From NCBI RefSeq assembly GCF_004001065.1, contig NZ_BIML01000003.1, forward strand, positions 310,001-374,000: a DNA stretch of 64,000 nucleotides. The letters are read 5' to 3'. Shown here piece after piece: positions 1-8,134 of the stretch. Within the stretch, counting starts at the first letter, position 1, and each line of letters opens with the position of its first letter. Under the pieces are notes generated by a model. It was not told the origin of the DNA. It saw only the letters and a program-made list of their open reading frames with translations, and made no database searches. Source of the DNA: Paenibacillus xylaniclasticus (GTDB taxonomy: Bacteria > Bacillota > Bacilli > Paenibacillales > Paenibacillaceae). The translations under genes and the position numbers were made by a program.

Positions 1-584
1 AAGCCGGCCAGCAAATAGCCCGTACTGTTAAATTGAGCGATTGCCAGTTGATTCCCGCTGATTACTTTACGCACATAAACCTGTGATAGCATTGGCGCGG
101 CTGTCATGCTCAATGCTAACACAATTCCACCAATCAGCATCGTCTGCCATGTTCCGAACGCACTTGACAGCAGCAATGAAGCAAGCATAGCAGACATGAA
201 CAGCACCTGATGTCCAGCTAGAAAAATATATTTAACAGGCGTGAACCTTGCGATTAACAAGTGTAGAATCATTCCGACCATCATAATGACTGCGATTTCC
301 TCGCCATAATTCATTTGAGCCATCGCGGTAATCGTTTCATTATGAGGGATTATGCCGATAATCTGAAAGCTGTTCTGGATTACGGCTGACATATTAGACA
401 GAGACGAGCCAGTCTCGTTGGCACCAATTTGCATAATTTTAAAGCCAAGCATCGTCTTAATCGTGCCGCTTAATATTTTCTGGGCAGACTGCCTCTGCAG
501 CAGCAGCCCAACTAGAGCAATAAACCCCAGCATCAATGCTGGCTCGCCTAATAAGCCATTATGAAACCATTGCGATGGATTCAT
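1..584 (-). CDS. ulaA: PTS ascorbate-type IIC component (UlaA/SgaT family), 3' part outside window
   Basis: This is the N-terminal ~194 residues of a polytopic membrane permease; the rest lies beyond base 1. It shows long hydrophobic stretches and the phrase FTPVKYIFLAGHQ, which I recognise from UlaA/SgaT ascorbate permeases. Such proteins import and phosphorylate the sugar together with IIB and IIA. The ATG at 584 has AGGTGA six bases upstream; an in-frame ATG at 590 is the alternative. It lies 10 bases after the IIB stop, so the two are co-transcribed with the PRD regulator upstream. The substrate (ascorbate) is inferred from family only. Confidence 0.82.
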   Translation of the reverse strand, partial: MNPSQWFHNGLLGEPALMLGFIALVGLLLQRQSAQKILSGTIKTMLGFKIMQIGANETGSSLSNMSAVIQNSFQIIGIIPHNETITAMAQMNYGEEIAVIMMVGMILHLLIARFTPVKYIFLAGHQVLFMSAMLASLLLSSAFGTWQTMLIGGIVLALSMTAAPMLSQVYVRKVISGNQLAIAQFNSTGYLLAG

Positions 585-594
585 CCTCATTCAC

Positions 595-894
595 CTATTC
601 TGTTTCAGACAGCCACTTCAGAAACACCTTGCTATTCATCAGCTCATGCTTCAAGTATTGGCGATCCATAATATCATCCAGTCCAATTATTTCCTTATCG
701 TCAGCGACCTCAATGGAATCCATAATGTAGGATGAACAAACGATAAGCTTTGCATTATGCGCTCTCAGTGATGTAACGTCAGTATGCTCGACAACAACCT
801 CGAGGCCCAACTCCCTCATCAGCGCCTCAATATTTAAACGAATCATAAGGCTAGTCCCTAGACCGCTGTTACAGGCAACAACAATTTGTTTCAT
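595..894 (-). CDS. ulaB: PTS IIB component, lactose/cellobiose-ascorbate IIB fold
   Basis: A 99-residue cytoplasmic phosphocarrier. The phosphorylatable cysteine lies in VVACNSGLGTS (Cys8), the P-loop of this IIB fold. It receives phosphate from a IIA domain and passes it to sugar bound by IIC. The ATG overlaps the stop of the PRD regulator by 4 bases (ATGA), and the IIC gene follows directly, so it is the middle gene of a three-gene unit. No free-standing IIA gene is visible; it may lie past the window edge, or the IIA domain of the regulator may serve. The gene symbol is given by analogy with the neighbouring UlaA-like permease. Confidence 0.8.
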   Translation of the reverse strand: MKQIVVACNSGLGTSLMIRLNIEALMRELGLEVVVEHTDVTSLRAHNAKLIVCSSYIMDSIEVADDKEIIGLDDIMDRQYLKHELMNSKVFLKWLSETE

Positions 895-2978
895 TGGACC
901 TCCCTCTTATGCAAACGCTCCCAAATTTCATTTGCGTCCATCGCAGTCCGCAAGCAGCTCATGAATTCGGCATCATTAAGAGCTTCAAGCAAAGTACTTA
1001 GTGCAGCAATATGCCTCTCCTTATCTATAGCAGCAAGTATAATCATGAGCCACACCGGATGCTTAGATGGTCCAAATAATATTGGCTCTTTAAAGGTTAC
1101 AAGACTGAATGCCGTCTGCATTACATCCTCCGGCATATAGGCATGCGGGAAGTATACGCCTTCGTGAATGAGAAAGGAGTGCTTATTACTATTAACCATA
1201 TCGACAAGCTTCTGCTCATAATGAATGCCTGAGGCACCTCGATCTATCAATAATTGGCTTCCATATCTAAGCGCGGCTTCCCAGTCATTCGAATCGATCT
1301 GCAGCTTAATGGATGATACAGGGAGCAGCTCGACTAATGAATTCGCTGACTCGTTGTCACCCACGCTTCCTCCTTGTAGAAAGAACAATAAATCCTCTAC
1401 CAGCTTATTGCGATTATGAATAGAAGCATTCCGTTCGATAATCTTAATCATACTATTTACCGACTGAATCGCCAGCGCCGTCACATTCTCACCCTTATAA
1501 GGGAGACCGAAATAATCCGCTATGTTACGCTGATCTTTGGCTGTCAGCAGCGGAGACACCTTCAGCCAAGGAATAGGAAGCGAATGGCCGATATCAACGG
1601 TAGACAGCACTGCATCCGTATCGAATGCCGTCAATTCAACTGCATCCTTATACGAGCATGTCCTTACGACCTCAAGCTGCGGAAAAATAAAGGACAACCT
1701 CTGCTTAATCAGCGCCGAGGTGCCGACTCCCGAGCCGCATACAATAATCACCCGTTTGTTAACATTCATCACCTGCGGTACAATACCGCTCGCAACATGA
1801 AGCAGGATGTAGCCAATTTCATCCCGTCCGAACGAGATGGACATGCTTCTAATGACCTCGTTCACAACGCGTTCCAAAATGTTAAGAAGTGAGCCATACT
1901 GCTGCTCCAATTGCGCTAGCAGCGGATTCTTGGACTGGAGATTAAATTTGGCCCGGTATACTGCTGGCTTCAAGTGGATCGCCAGACCTTGAATAACCTG
2001 TTCAGAAAGCTTCAGACGGTATCCAAGCTCATCCTCTGTGCGCCTAATTATTTCCTCTGCTAAATTAACGAAGATAAGATCCTTCACCGGTACACGCTGC
2101 TTCTGCGCTCCTAGCATATGCTGTGTAATATAGCCAATCTCTGATGCCGGCAGCTTGACTTTGAAGTGAGCTTCAATCATTGGCGTAATATGGTTCTCGA
2201 TGAGATGATACATTTCCGACTCTTGAAGCTCCTCTAGCAGCTGAGAATCGATTTCGATCGAATGACGATGCTTAATCCGCTCCATCGCCATCAAAATATG
2301 CAGCGTGACGGTCGTATACCCCGTATCCGAAAACTGCAGCCTCATGGCTGCTTCGAGACTTTGCAGCGCGTTAAATATCACCTCGACATCTTCTGCTTTG
2401 AACCATATATAGAGCGGAGATAAGTTCTTCGACTTCTCTTCATTTCGATCAAACATATAACGCAAAAGCTTGTCTTCTGTAATTTCAGTACGCAGCAGCT
2501 CCAGATATGCTCTTCGCATCGCCTGCTCACTGCCCGTAACAGACAGAATCCCTCGTGATTTGTGAACCGTTAACCGCCGCTCCTGAAGCCAGATCTTAAT
2601 CTCGTTCAAATCGGTGAGCAGCGTACTCTTGCTAATCCGATAGTCCTCTATTATTTGTTCCATAGATACATTGTTTTCTTTCAACAACAGCTTTAGAAGC
2701 GACGTAATCCGCTGTTTAGAATCCATATAGTCCGGGTGCTGATGGATCTCCTGCTTGAGCAGCTGCAGCTGTTCCATCTCATGCTGCAGCTTTACCCCTT
2801 TCACTCGATGGCGGATGAGCAGCACACCATGCTTGCGAAGCCAGTCCTCGAGGTTCAACAGATCGTGACGAACCGTTCGATCCGATATATTGTACATTTC
2901 ACTTATTTGTTGAAGTGTGATATAGTCATCTGCTTCGATAAGCTGCTTTAATAAACGCTGTTGTCTGCTACTAATCAT
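891..2978 (-). CDS. BglG-family PRD transcriptional activator with EIIB-like and EIIA-like domains
   Basis: A 695-residue multidomain PTS regulator. An N-terminal winged helix (residues ~5-60, with LQQISEMYNISDRTVRHDL) is followed by a second Mga-like HTH, two PRD modules (~185-410), a GatB-like EIIB domain with the cysteine loop VIIVCGSGVGTS (~425), and a type 2 EIIA domain (~550-690) with the histidine region HEGVYFPHAYM. Such proteins (MtlR/LicR type) are DNA-binding activators whose PRDs are phosphorylated by HPr and EII proteins, so activity follows sugar supply and catabolite state. Being first in the IIB-IIC operon, it very likely activates that operon. Its stop overlaps the IIB start. 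Confidence 0.9.
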   Translation of the reverse strand: MISSRQQRLLKQLIEADDYITLQQISEMYNISDRTVRHDLLNLEDWLRKHGVLLIRHRVKGVKLQHEMEQLQLLKQEIHQHPDYMDSKQRITSLLKLLLKENNVSMEQIIEDYRISKSTLLTDLNEIKIWLQERRLTVHKSRGILSVTGSEQAMRRAYLELLRTEITEDKLLRYMFDRNEEKSKNLSPLYIWFKAEDVEVIFNALQSLEAAMRLQFSDTGYTTVTLHILMAMERIKHRHSIEIDSQLLEELQESEMYHLIENHITPMIEAHFKVKLPASEIGYITQHMLGAQKQRVPVKDLIFVNLAEEIIRRTEDELGYRLKLSEQVIQGLAIHLKPAVYRAKFNLQSKNPLLAQLEQQYGSLLNILERVVNEVIRSMSISFGRDEIGYILLHVASGIVPQVMNVNKRVIIVCGSGVGTSALIKQRLSFIFPQLEVVRTCSYKDAVELTAFDTDAVLSTVDIGHSLPIPWLKVSPLLTAKDQRNIADYFGLPYKGENVTALAIQSVNSMIKIIERNASIHNRNKLVEDLLFFLQGGSVGDNESANSLVELLPVSSIKLQIDSNDWEAALRYGSQLLIDRGASGIHYEQKLVDMVNSNKHSFLIHEGVYFPHAYMPEDVMQTAFSLVTFKEPILFGPSKHPVWLMIILAAIDKERHIAALSTLLEALNDAEFMSCLRTAMDANEIWERLHKREVQ

Positions 2979-3090
2979 TTGTTCACCCGAATTCCTTGTT
3001 TGTTATATCCCATAATGTCTGATTGCAGCATTACAATGTCTATTATAAGTTACGATGCCCGTATTCTAAACCATGTTGCAAAATTAAAAA

Positions 3091-3122
3091 AAGTAATTAC
3101 TTTCATGTGAAGTAATTAATTC
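3091..3122. promoter_or_regulatory. Repeated AAGTAATTA motif upstream of the PRD regulator
   Basis: AAGTAATTACTT at 3091 is a perfect 12-base palindrome, and AAGTAATTA occurs again from 3110, 19 bases away (about two helical turns). It lies ~115 bases upstream of the regulator start in an AT-rich gap (2979-3377). This could be the operator for the sugar operon, but no binding data exist. Apart from this and the terminator at 3313-3344, I see nothing gene-like in the gap. Confidence 0.3.
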
Positions 3123-3312
3123 TAATTTAGTAACGGACTAGGCATGAAACCTTTTGGTGCATTATCCCTATAACTCAGGAAGAGATGACGGTTACCAAGG
3201 CAGTTATGCAGTAGAGCTGCGTTCAGAAGCTACCATCCTTATATATAATAAGTAATAAGGAAACAACGAGCCTCCGGGTGATTTAATGGAGTACATCGAA
3301 GCTCATCTTCAT

Positions 3313-3344
3313 TAGCAAAATAAAACCCCTTGCTAAGCAAAGGG
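3313..3344 (-). terminator. Rho-independent terminator of the marR-oxidoreductase operon
   Basis: On the minus strand CCCTTTGC-TTA-GCAAGGGG is followed by TTTTATTTT. It sits 34 bases downstream of the MarR stop. Confidence 0.8.
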
Positions 3345-3377
3345 TCCAATAATTCTTCGTCTGATTAGTTTCCTGAT

Positions 3378-3812
3378 CTAGTCGAATTTCTTTAACACAT
3401 CGGACAAACGAGTCAAGTAATCTAACAAGCTGCTCTTGTCTTCAGCCTTCCAATCCCTTAATGCTTCGCGCATAATGCGTTCGCGTGTCGTTTGAATGAA
3501 TGAATTAATCTCCTTCCCGTTCTCGGTCAATTCAGACACACGTATACGAGAATCTTCAGCCGATGGGTACGTACGCACTAATCCTGCCGCCTCTAATTTA
3601 TCAATCTGGCGACTGACACTCGAGTAGTTTCTTCCCATCATATCGGCCAATTCACCAACGCTCGTCGATTGAAGATGCCCGATGCCAACGAGAACTCGAA
3701 AGGCTGCATCCTCCAGATGTACGCCGGCGCTTGCCATCAGCTTCTTATCACGATCCGGCCGATTAAAAATTGCAAATAAATCAATTAGCGCTCTAAAAAT
3801 TTTCTCTTCCAT
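3378..3812 (-). CDS. MarR-family winged-helix transcriptional regulator
   Basis: A 144-residue MarR protein. The HTH and wing are visible at STSVGELADMMGRNYSSVSRQIDKLEAAGLV followed by a wing containing EDSRIRVSELT. The family consists of homodimeric repressors released by small phenolic or oxidising ligands. I place the start at 3812 (MEEKIFRAL), 8 bases after the oxidoreductase stop. No strong Shine-Dalgarno is present, so translation is probably coupled; a longer in-frame start at 3863 would overlap the upstream gene and looks unlike family N-termini. It probably represses the operon through the two palindromes at 4801-4856. Confidence 0.85.
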   Translation of the reverse strand: MEEKIFRALIDLFAIFNRPDRDKKLMASAGVHLEDAAFRVLVGIGHLQSTSVGELADMMGRNYSSVSRQIDKLEAAGLVRTYPSAEDSRIRVSELTENGKEINSFIQTTRERIMREALRDWKAEDKSSLLDYLTRLSDVLKKFD

Positions 3813-3820
3813 GCATACTA

Positions 3821-4774
3821 TTATACCCGTATGACTGGCCGAGGAGTCAAGGGTGCATGCCAAGCCGCCTCGATATCTTCTAAAGCGTACTCCGCGATGG
3901 AGATTTTAATGATTCCCTTAGCAGCCAGCTCCAAAACGCTTTTTGCAGATGACACCATATTAGCTAGCGATACACTTCTGCCGCCGCTTCCTAGCAATTC
4001 AATGGACGAAGCGCGAAGAATCGAGGAGGAAACTTCAACGTTCTCTTGACCCGACGAGGTTCCGATACTAATAAAGCGAGTTACCCGATCTGCACCGCCC
4101 TTAGCAATAGCCGTCATAATGGCAAGAGCGCTGTCGCCCCACAGATAATCCAATACTACGTCTACCCCTTTAGCAATAACGGGCATCAACGCATCTTCAA
4201 ACTTTTGTTCCCCTCCTTCAACTGTCATATCGAATGCAACGATTTCATCAGCCCCCAGCATTCGCAGTTTTGCTTCGTTACGTCCAGTCGCAATGATTTT
4301 GGCAGCTCCCAGATACTTAGCGATCTGAACGGCTAAGTTTCCGGATGAACCAGTCGCGCCATTGATTAGAACCGTGTGGCCAGGTTTGAAGTGCGCCTTG
4401 TATACTAGAGCAGCCCATGACGACATTGCTGGATTAGCGATAGCAGCTGCAATCGCATCATCAATACCATCCGGCAGCGGAATCATCATCTTGACGTTAA
4501 CAAGCGTTTGCTCCGCCAAACTACCGTATGGTGCATTAGGAATAGCAAAATATACGCGAGAGCCATCCTCCAACGTCCCAACACCGTCTGCACCAGCTAC
4601 GATTGGAAAGTTTCCTTCTGAAGAGTAATGCAGCCCCATCGAACGGTACTTACTCAGCTTACTTAAAGCTGCTGCCGTAACATTAACGACTACTTGACCT
4701 TCTGCCGCAACTGGTGAATTGAATTGACCAAATACTGGAGCTGCCCCTGCCTGCTTTACAATTGCCGCTTTCAT
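3821..4774 (-). CDS. Zinc-independent MDR-family NADPH:quinone/enone oxidoreductase
   Basis: A 317-residue medium-chain dehydrogenase/reductase. It has a GroES-like N-terminal half and a Rossmann half with the nucleotide-binding loop NGATGSSGNLAVQIAKYLGA (~140-160). The catalytic zinc ligands of alcohol dehydrogenases are absent, which points to a quinone- or enone-reductase type enzyme using NAD(P)H. Pairing with a MarR regulator and flanking palindromes suggests induction by electrophilic or antibiotic-like compounds. Substrate unknown. It is the first gene of a two-gene operon. Confidence 0.82.
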   Translation of the reverse strand: MKAAIVKQAGAAPVFGQFNSPVAAEGQVVVNVTAAALSKLSKYRSMGLHYSSEGNFPIVAGADGVGTLEDGSRVYFAIPNAPYGSLAEQTLVNVKMMIPLPDGIDDAIAAAIANPAMSSWAALVYKAHFKPGHTVLINGATGSSGNLAVQIAKYLGAAKIIATGRNEAKLRMLGADEIVAFDMTVEGGEQKFEDALMPVIAKGVDVVLDYLWGDSALAIMTAIAKGGADRVTRFISIGTSSGQENVEVSSSILRASSIELLGSGGRSVSLANMVSSAKSVLELAAKGIIKISIAEYALEDIEAAWHAPLTPRPVIRV

Positions 4775-4800
4775 CGTTTTGAATCTCTCCTTTTAGGATA

Positions 4801-4856
4801 ATATGTGCGGTTTGCACATAAATACTGTAGCACAAATATGTGCAATATGCACGTAT
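4801..4856 (-). promoter_or_regulatory. Two palindromic operators over the promoter of the MarR operon
   Basis: ATATGTGC-GGTTT-GCACATA (4801-4820) and ATATGTGC-AATAT-GCACGTAT (4836-4856) are matching dyads with centres 35 bases apart. They lie 26 to 82 bases upstream of the oxidoreductase start and flank or overlap the likely -35 (TTGCAC) and -10 region. This layout is typical for repression by a dimeric MarR protein. Confidence 0.65.
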
Positions 4857-4978
4857 TTTTCGAATATTCCGCAGGAGCCTACCATAAGCTGCTGAATAGC
4901 GAATTATTAGAGGACCGAGAATCAGCTCTACCTGAGTCATAGTGATAATGGTCAAAGGATTTAACAAAGGAATGCCCT

Positions 4979-5007
4979 AAAAAAAAGCCTCCCTGCTAAG
5001 CAAGGAG
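4979..5007 (-). terminator. Terminator of the FliD-like gene
   Basis: On the minus strand CTCCTTGC-TTA-GCAGGGAG is followed by GC and eight T. It lies 31 bases past the stop of the FliD-like gene. Confidence 0.85.
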
Positions 5008-5037
5008 ACTTCTGTTATTCATCATTCTTAATCGAAC

Positions 5038-6306
5038 CTAATAAAGCGAGTTCACGATCCAACCGCTTGTCTGTGTAGGCATCGTCCACTGCATTGTAGA
5101 CTGATACATCGCATATTGCTGCACCTGGCGAGCCTTTGAGTTGAGCAAACTGCTTGCCGAAACCTCATTGTACCTTTCTACTGCGGAAGACAAACGGTCA
5201 GCCAGACCGTTGCTGCCGCTAATCGCTTTCGCTGTTTGCTCGAAATTGGAGCTTAAGCTTTTCTTTAGTTGATTTTCGTCCAGCTTGAGTGTACCATCCC
5301 CGCTGCGGTGAATACCGATTCGCTCATAAGAAGCTGAATCGACTACTGATTCCAAGCTTCGGCGGACAGATGAATTCATAACCCCACCCGCTTCCTTCAG
5401 GCGGTCATGCATCGTATTGTAGCTCGACACCAGATCTTTAACTTGCGCAATGATCTTGTCCTCGTCCGGTTTGACTTGAATTTTCAACGTTTCCGTCGAT
5501 TGAGCCATTAATGTTGCCGTAACTTTTCCCTTCTCCAGTTCGATCGTGTTCGACTGCGAGGTCTGAACTGCGCCGCCATTCACAGTGTAGGACGCGTTGG
5601 AAGCTTGTTGCGTTACATTTACTACACCGGTAGCCGACATCGCGTTGCCGGTAACATCTTCAACCTCGAAAGCCTGATCCGTTCCGGTTTTATCGCTGCT
5701 TAACTCAAGCTTTTTCGCACCTGTCTTATCATCGGTTACAATACTGGCGGTTACGCCCGTCTTCGCCGCATTGACCGCATTCTTCAGCTTTGTTAAAGCT
5801 TGCTCGTTCGTATCGTTATTAGAAATTACAGCCGATATCTTCGTCGTCTTGCCGCCAATCGTAAGATTGAACTCATTTAATCCCTTGCTTACAACAGATG
5901 ACTCTGATTTCGACAACGATGTCCCGCTGTTCGTCTGAGAAGTGGCGACGGAGTCCACTTTCACTTCATAAGCTTTATTCGTTGCTCCTGCCGATGCCGC
6001 TGCAGTAATCTTCTTACTGTCTGAGGATACAGCCGTACGCGCTTGAAATACTGAATCATTCTTCTGCATCAATTGTTGTGCGGAGCCTTGAACATTCTGC
6101 GCTGACTTCAAAAAGTTAGCAATTCCCACAGCTGCTGTCTTAATAAATTGCTCATAAACATTGCTCTTGGGAGTGAATTGTGAGTATACAGAAGTATTCA
6201 TACCCTGGCTGTTAAAAATCTGGGAATCCAATGACGTCATTCTACTTACCGGATTGATAAGATTCATCGCATTAATGGAGTTATTCGAATTAATGGATAA
6301 TGCCAT
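5038..6306 (-). CDS. FliD-like flagellar hook-associated protein 2 homologue
   Basis: A 422-residue, Ser/Thr/Asn-rich, cysteine-free secreted-type protein. The middle (~115-150, KVDSVATSQTN) resembles the FliD_N core, and the C-terminal part (~285-405) has the FliD_C pattern with DGTLKLDENQLKKSL and a predicted coiled coil. FliD caps the flagellar filament and helps flagellin polymerise. The N-terminus is unlike classical FliD, and no fliS, flaG or flagellin gene lies beside it, so this may be a paralogue with a specialised role rather than the main cap. It is 63 bases downstream of a small unknown gene, probably one operon, with a terminator after it. Confidence 0.7.
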   Translation of the reverse strand: MALSINSNNSINAMNLINPVSRMTSLDSQIFNSQGMNTSVYSQFTPKSNVYEQFIKTAAVGIANFLKSAQNVQGSAQQLMQKNDSVFQARTAVSSDSKKITAAASAGATNKAYEVKVDSVATSQTNSGTSLSKSESSVVSKGLNEFNLTIGGKTTKISAVISNNDTNEQALTKLKNAVNAAKTGVTASIVTDDKTGAKKLELSSDKTGTDQAFEVEDVTGNAMSATGVVNVTQQASNASYTVNGGAVQTSQSNTIELEKGKVTATLMAQSTETLKIQVKPDEDKIIAQVKDLVSSYNTMHDRLKEAGGVMNSSVRRSLESVVDSASYERIGIHRSGDGTLKLDENQLKKSLSSNFEQTAKAISGSNGLADRLSSAVERYNEVSASSLLNSKARQVQQYAMYQSTMQWTMPTQTSGWIVNSLY

Positions 6307-6369
6307 CCCTTACTCCTCCATTCTGTTATTTATATAATTGAATCATGATTCATAGTTGGCTAATCGATC

Positions 6370-6774
6370 TCATCTCAGAGAGGCATACTTACTTGATCGA
6401 ACAAATTCGCGATGCGCATCTTGAATACTGTTCGTACGCATCAGCAGCTCCTCCGAGTTACCATGCTTTAGTTCCCCGGCTATCTGCATCAGCTTATAGC
6501 TATTGAGAAAATTCGCATCCGCTTTACTGCGACTGGATTGTAATGCGTCCTCATACGCTTGACGCTCCATTGAGATGCGCATCGCTTGATTATGTAAATC
6601 AGGATCATGTCGCTGCAAATAGCCTATCTCACTTACGCTTAGCTTCTTGCCTTGCAAGAGCAGATTTCGAATCGATGACACACGCGACGATTGATCTACT
6701 GTAGCGCGTGCATCGTTGTTTTGCTGCATCATTTTGATATAACCGCCGACCGTCTGCACAGAATTCACATTCAT
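6370..6774 (-). CDS. Conserved-looking protein of unknown function upstream of the FliD-like gene
   Basis: A 134-residue soluble, mostly helical protein I cannot assign. The ATG at 6774 is chosen because AGGAGGAG precedes it at good spacing; a longer frame to 6837 has no such signal. The sequence is rich in Gln, Ser, Arg and Asn, has no membrane segment or cysteine, and contains a stretch resembling a short helical hairpin (LSVSEIGYLQRHDPDLHNQA). Its position directly ahead of the FliD-like gene suggests a partner role (export chaperone or assembly factor), but this is inference only. Confidence 0.65.
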   Translation of the reverse strand: MNVNSVQTVGGYIKMMQQNNDARATVDQSSRVSSIRNLLLQGKKLSVSEIGYLQRHDPDLHNQAMRISMERQAYEDALQSSRSKADANFLNSYKLMQIAGELKHGNSEELLMRTNSIQDAHREFVRSSKYASLR

Positions 6775-7025
6775 GAAATCTCCTCCTAATTTACTATATC
6801 GGTATGAATATTTGACCAGTTTAGTAATTTTACACATTAATTTTCCATAGCTCGATGCATAGTTAGGTATTTAGACTTAGTATCATAGGATCAATAGGGG
6901 GAGGGAGAGCATTTAGTCAGTCGGTCGGTATTTCCGGTTTGAATAATTTGCAGTTGAGAATAAATTTCCTGAGGTATGCGGACTGAACCCCGGGGTTCGC
7001 CCCCTTTATCGGCTCCAACAAACAG

Positions 7026-7055
7026 CAAAAAAGCACGCCTACGAATGGCGTGCTT
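7026..7055 (-). terminator. Terminator downstream of tRNA-Ala
   Basis: On the minus strand AGCACGCC-ATTCGTA-GGCGTGCT is followed by TTTTTG. It starts about 15 bases after the tRNA 3' end. Confidence 0.85.
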
Positions 7056-7068
7056 CGTTATTGTTGTT

Positions 7069-7144
7069 TGGTGGAGCCTAGGGGGATCGAACCCCTGACC
7101 TCATCGCTGCCAGCGATGCGCTCTCCCAGCTGAGCTAAGGCCCC
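7069..7144 (-). tRNA. tRNA-Ala (anticodon GGC)
   Basis: The minus strand folds as a complete 76-base tRNA: acceptor GGGGCCT pairing with AGGCTCC, D-loop AGCTCAGCTGGGAGAGC, anticodon stem CATCG/CGATG with loop CTGGCAG (anticodon GGC), T-arm GGGGTTCGATCCCC, and an encoded CCA end. Anticodon GGC reads GCC/GCU alanine codons. Confidence 0.97.
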
Positions 7145-7214
7145 GAGACGGCTTGTCGACCTGCCAAATTAAGGCGGCGACAGGATCGATCTTACCACGC
7201 AGTGGCGCGGAGTG

Positions 7215-7715
7215 TCAATCCTTTTTGAGCTCGTTCACTGCCCCTGTGCTTCCAGTCATGGTGTTCTTGGAAAGCAGGGAGTTCAGTTCCTTCATGAACA
7301 TGTCGATATCTTTGAATTGACGATATACAGAAGCGAAGCGGACGTAAGCAACCTCGTCGATCGGGTACAGCTGCTTCATCACGAGCTCGCCGATAACACG
7401 GCTCTCGATCTCGGCGTGAGCCGTCGTACGCAGCTCCTTCTCAACCTCGGAGACGACGACCTCCAGCCGTTCGGCGGGCACCGGACGCTTCTCGCAGGCG
7501 CGGATTAGACCACGGAGCAGCTTCTCCCGGCTGAACTCCTCGCGGCTGCCGTCCTTCTTAATGACAATAAGCGGTGTTTCCTCAATCATCTCGAACGTCG
7601 TAAATCTGCGGCTGCATCTCTCACATTCACGTCTGCGGCGAATGGACTTATTCTCGTTAGCCGGCCTCGAATCGAGCACCTTGGAGCCGGCATAATCACA
7701 ATATGGACATCTCAT
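7215..7715 (-). CDS. nrdR: Transcriptional repressor NrdR
   Basis: A 166-residue protein with an N-terminal zinc ribbon (CPYC at 3-6 and CERC at 31-34) and an ATP-cone domain (~50-135, beginning [21 protein letters not shown]). NrdR senses (d)ATP/ATP and represses ribonucleotide reductase genes. Length and domain order are standard (usual ~150 residues). The C-terminal ~20 residues are a variable tail. It is separate from the coaE-polA block because the SASP gene lies between on the other strand. Confidence 0.96.
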   Translation of the reverse strand: MRCPYCDYAGSKVLDSRPANENKSIRRRRECERCSRRFTTFEMIEETPLIVIKKDGSREEFSREKLLRGLIRACEKRPVPAERLEVVVSEVEKELRTTAHAEIESRVIGELVMKQLYPIDEVAYVRFASVYRQFKDIDMFMKELNSLLSKNTMTGSTGAVNELKKD

Positions 7716-7784
7716 TAGGCTAATCCTCCAAGACGCTTTCGCACCGTAATTATTTCGTTATTTCTGCACATTCCATCTGTTACC

Positions 7785-7815
7785 TGTAATGAAGTTTAAA
7801 TTAATACACATAATA
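7785..7815 (+). promoter_or_regulatory. Probable sigma-G promoter of the SASP gene
   Basis: TGTAAT (7785-7790), 18 bases, CATAATA (7809-7815). The -10 matches the forespore sigma-G pattern CATAnTA in six of seven positions; the -35 is weaker. It is 31 bases upstream of the ssp start, as expected for a forespore-expressed SASP gene. Confidence 0.5.
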
Positions 7816-7845
7816 CAGTTACCAACCGCAAGGAGGTGAACGACA

Positions 7846-8058
7846 ATGGCACAGGGTAACAGTAACCAACTGGTTGTACCTCAAGCGTCTGCAGCTCTCG
7901 ACCAACTGAAATACGAAGTTGCTTCGGAGCTTGGTATCGCACTTTCGCAAGACGGTTACTACGGCAACCTGACGACGAAAGAAGCTGGCTCTATCGGAGG
8001 CAGCATCACGCGTAAGCTTGTACAAATCGCAGAGCAATCTCTTGCTGGCCGCGTCTAA
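7846..8058 (+). CDS. Alpha/beta-type small acid-soluble spore protein
   Basis: A 70-residue SASP with both family signatures: KYEVASELGI (residues ~22-31, including the GPR protease cleavage site) and GSIGGSITRKLVQIAE (~48-63). These proteins coat and protect DNA in the dormant spore and are degraded at germination. AAGGAGGTG precedes the ATG at ideal spacing. It is monocistronic, with a sigma-G-like promoter upstream and a strong shared terminator downstream. It is firm evidence for an endospore former. Confidence 0.96.
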   Translation: MAQGNSNQLVVPQASAALDQLKYEVASELGIALSQDGYYGNLTTKEAGSIGGSITRKLVQIAEQSLAGRV

Positions 8059-8080
8059 CGCGTAACAAGCAGCAGGTAGA

Positions 8081-8134
8081 AAGCTTGAGACAGCCTGCCG
8101 GCTCACTCATGAGCCGCAGGCTTGTCTCAAGCTT
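8081..8134. terminator. Bidirectional terminator between ssp and the lytic transglycosylase gene
   Basis: A long stem with arms 8081-8104 and 8111-8134 (AAGCTTGAGACA... / ...TGTCTCAAGCTT) and a 6-base loop. The last codons and stop of the lytic transglycosylase gene (stop at 8127-8129) lie inside the stem. Confidence 0.85.

Noticed and set aside
1416-1892. 158-residue plus-strand ORF inside the PRD regulator
   Set aside because: Antisense shadow of a gene with clear domains; no ribosome site.
3255-3315. Short plus-strand stretch that reads like a protein C-terminus ending in a stop
   Set aside because: Only about 18 codons after stops, no start signal and no family match; too little to call a gene remnant.
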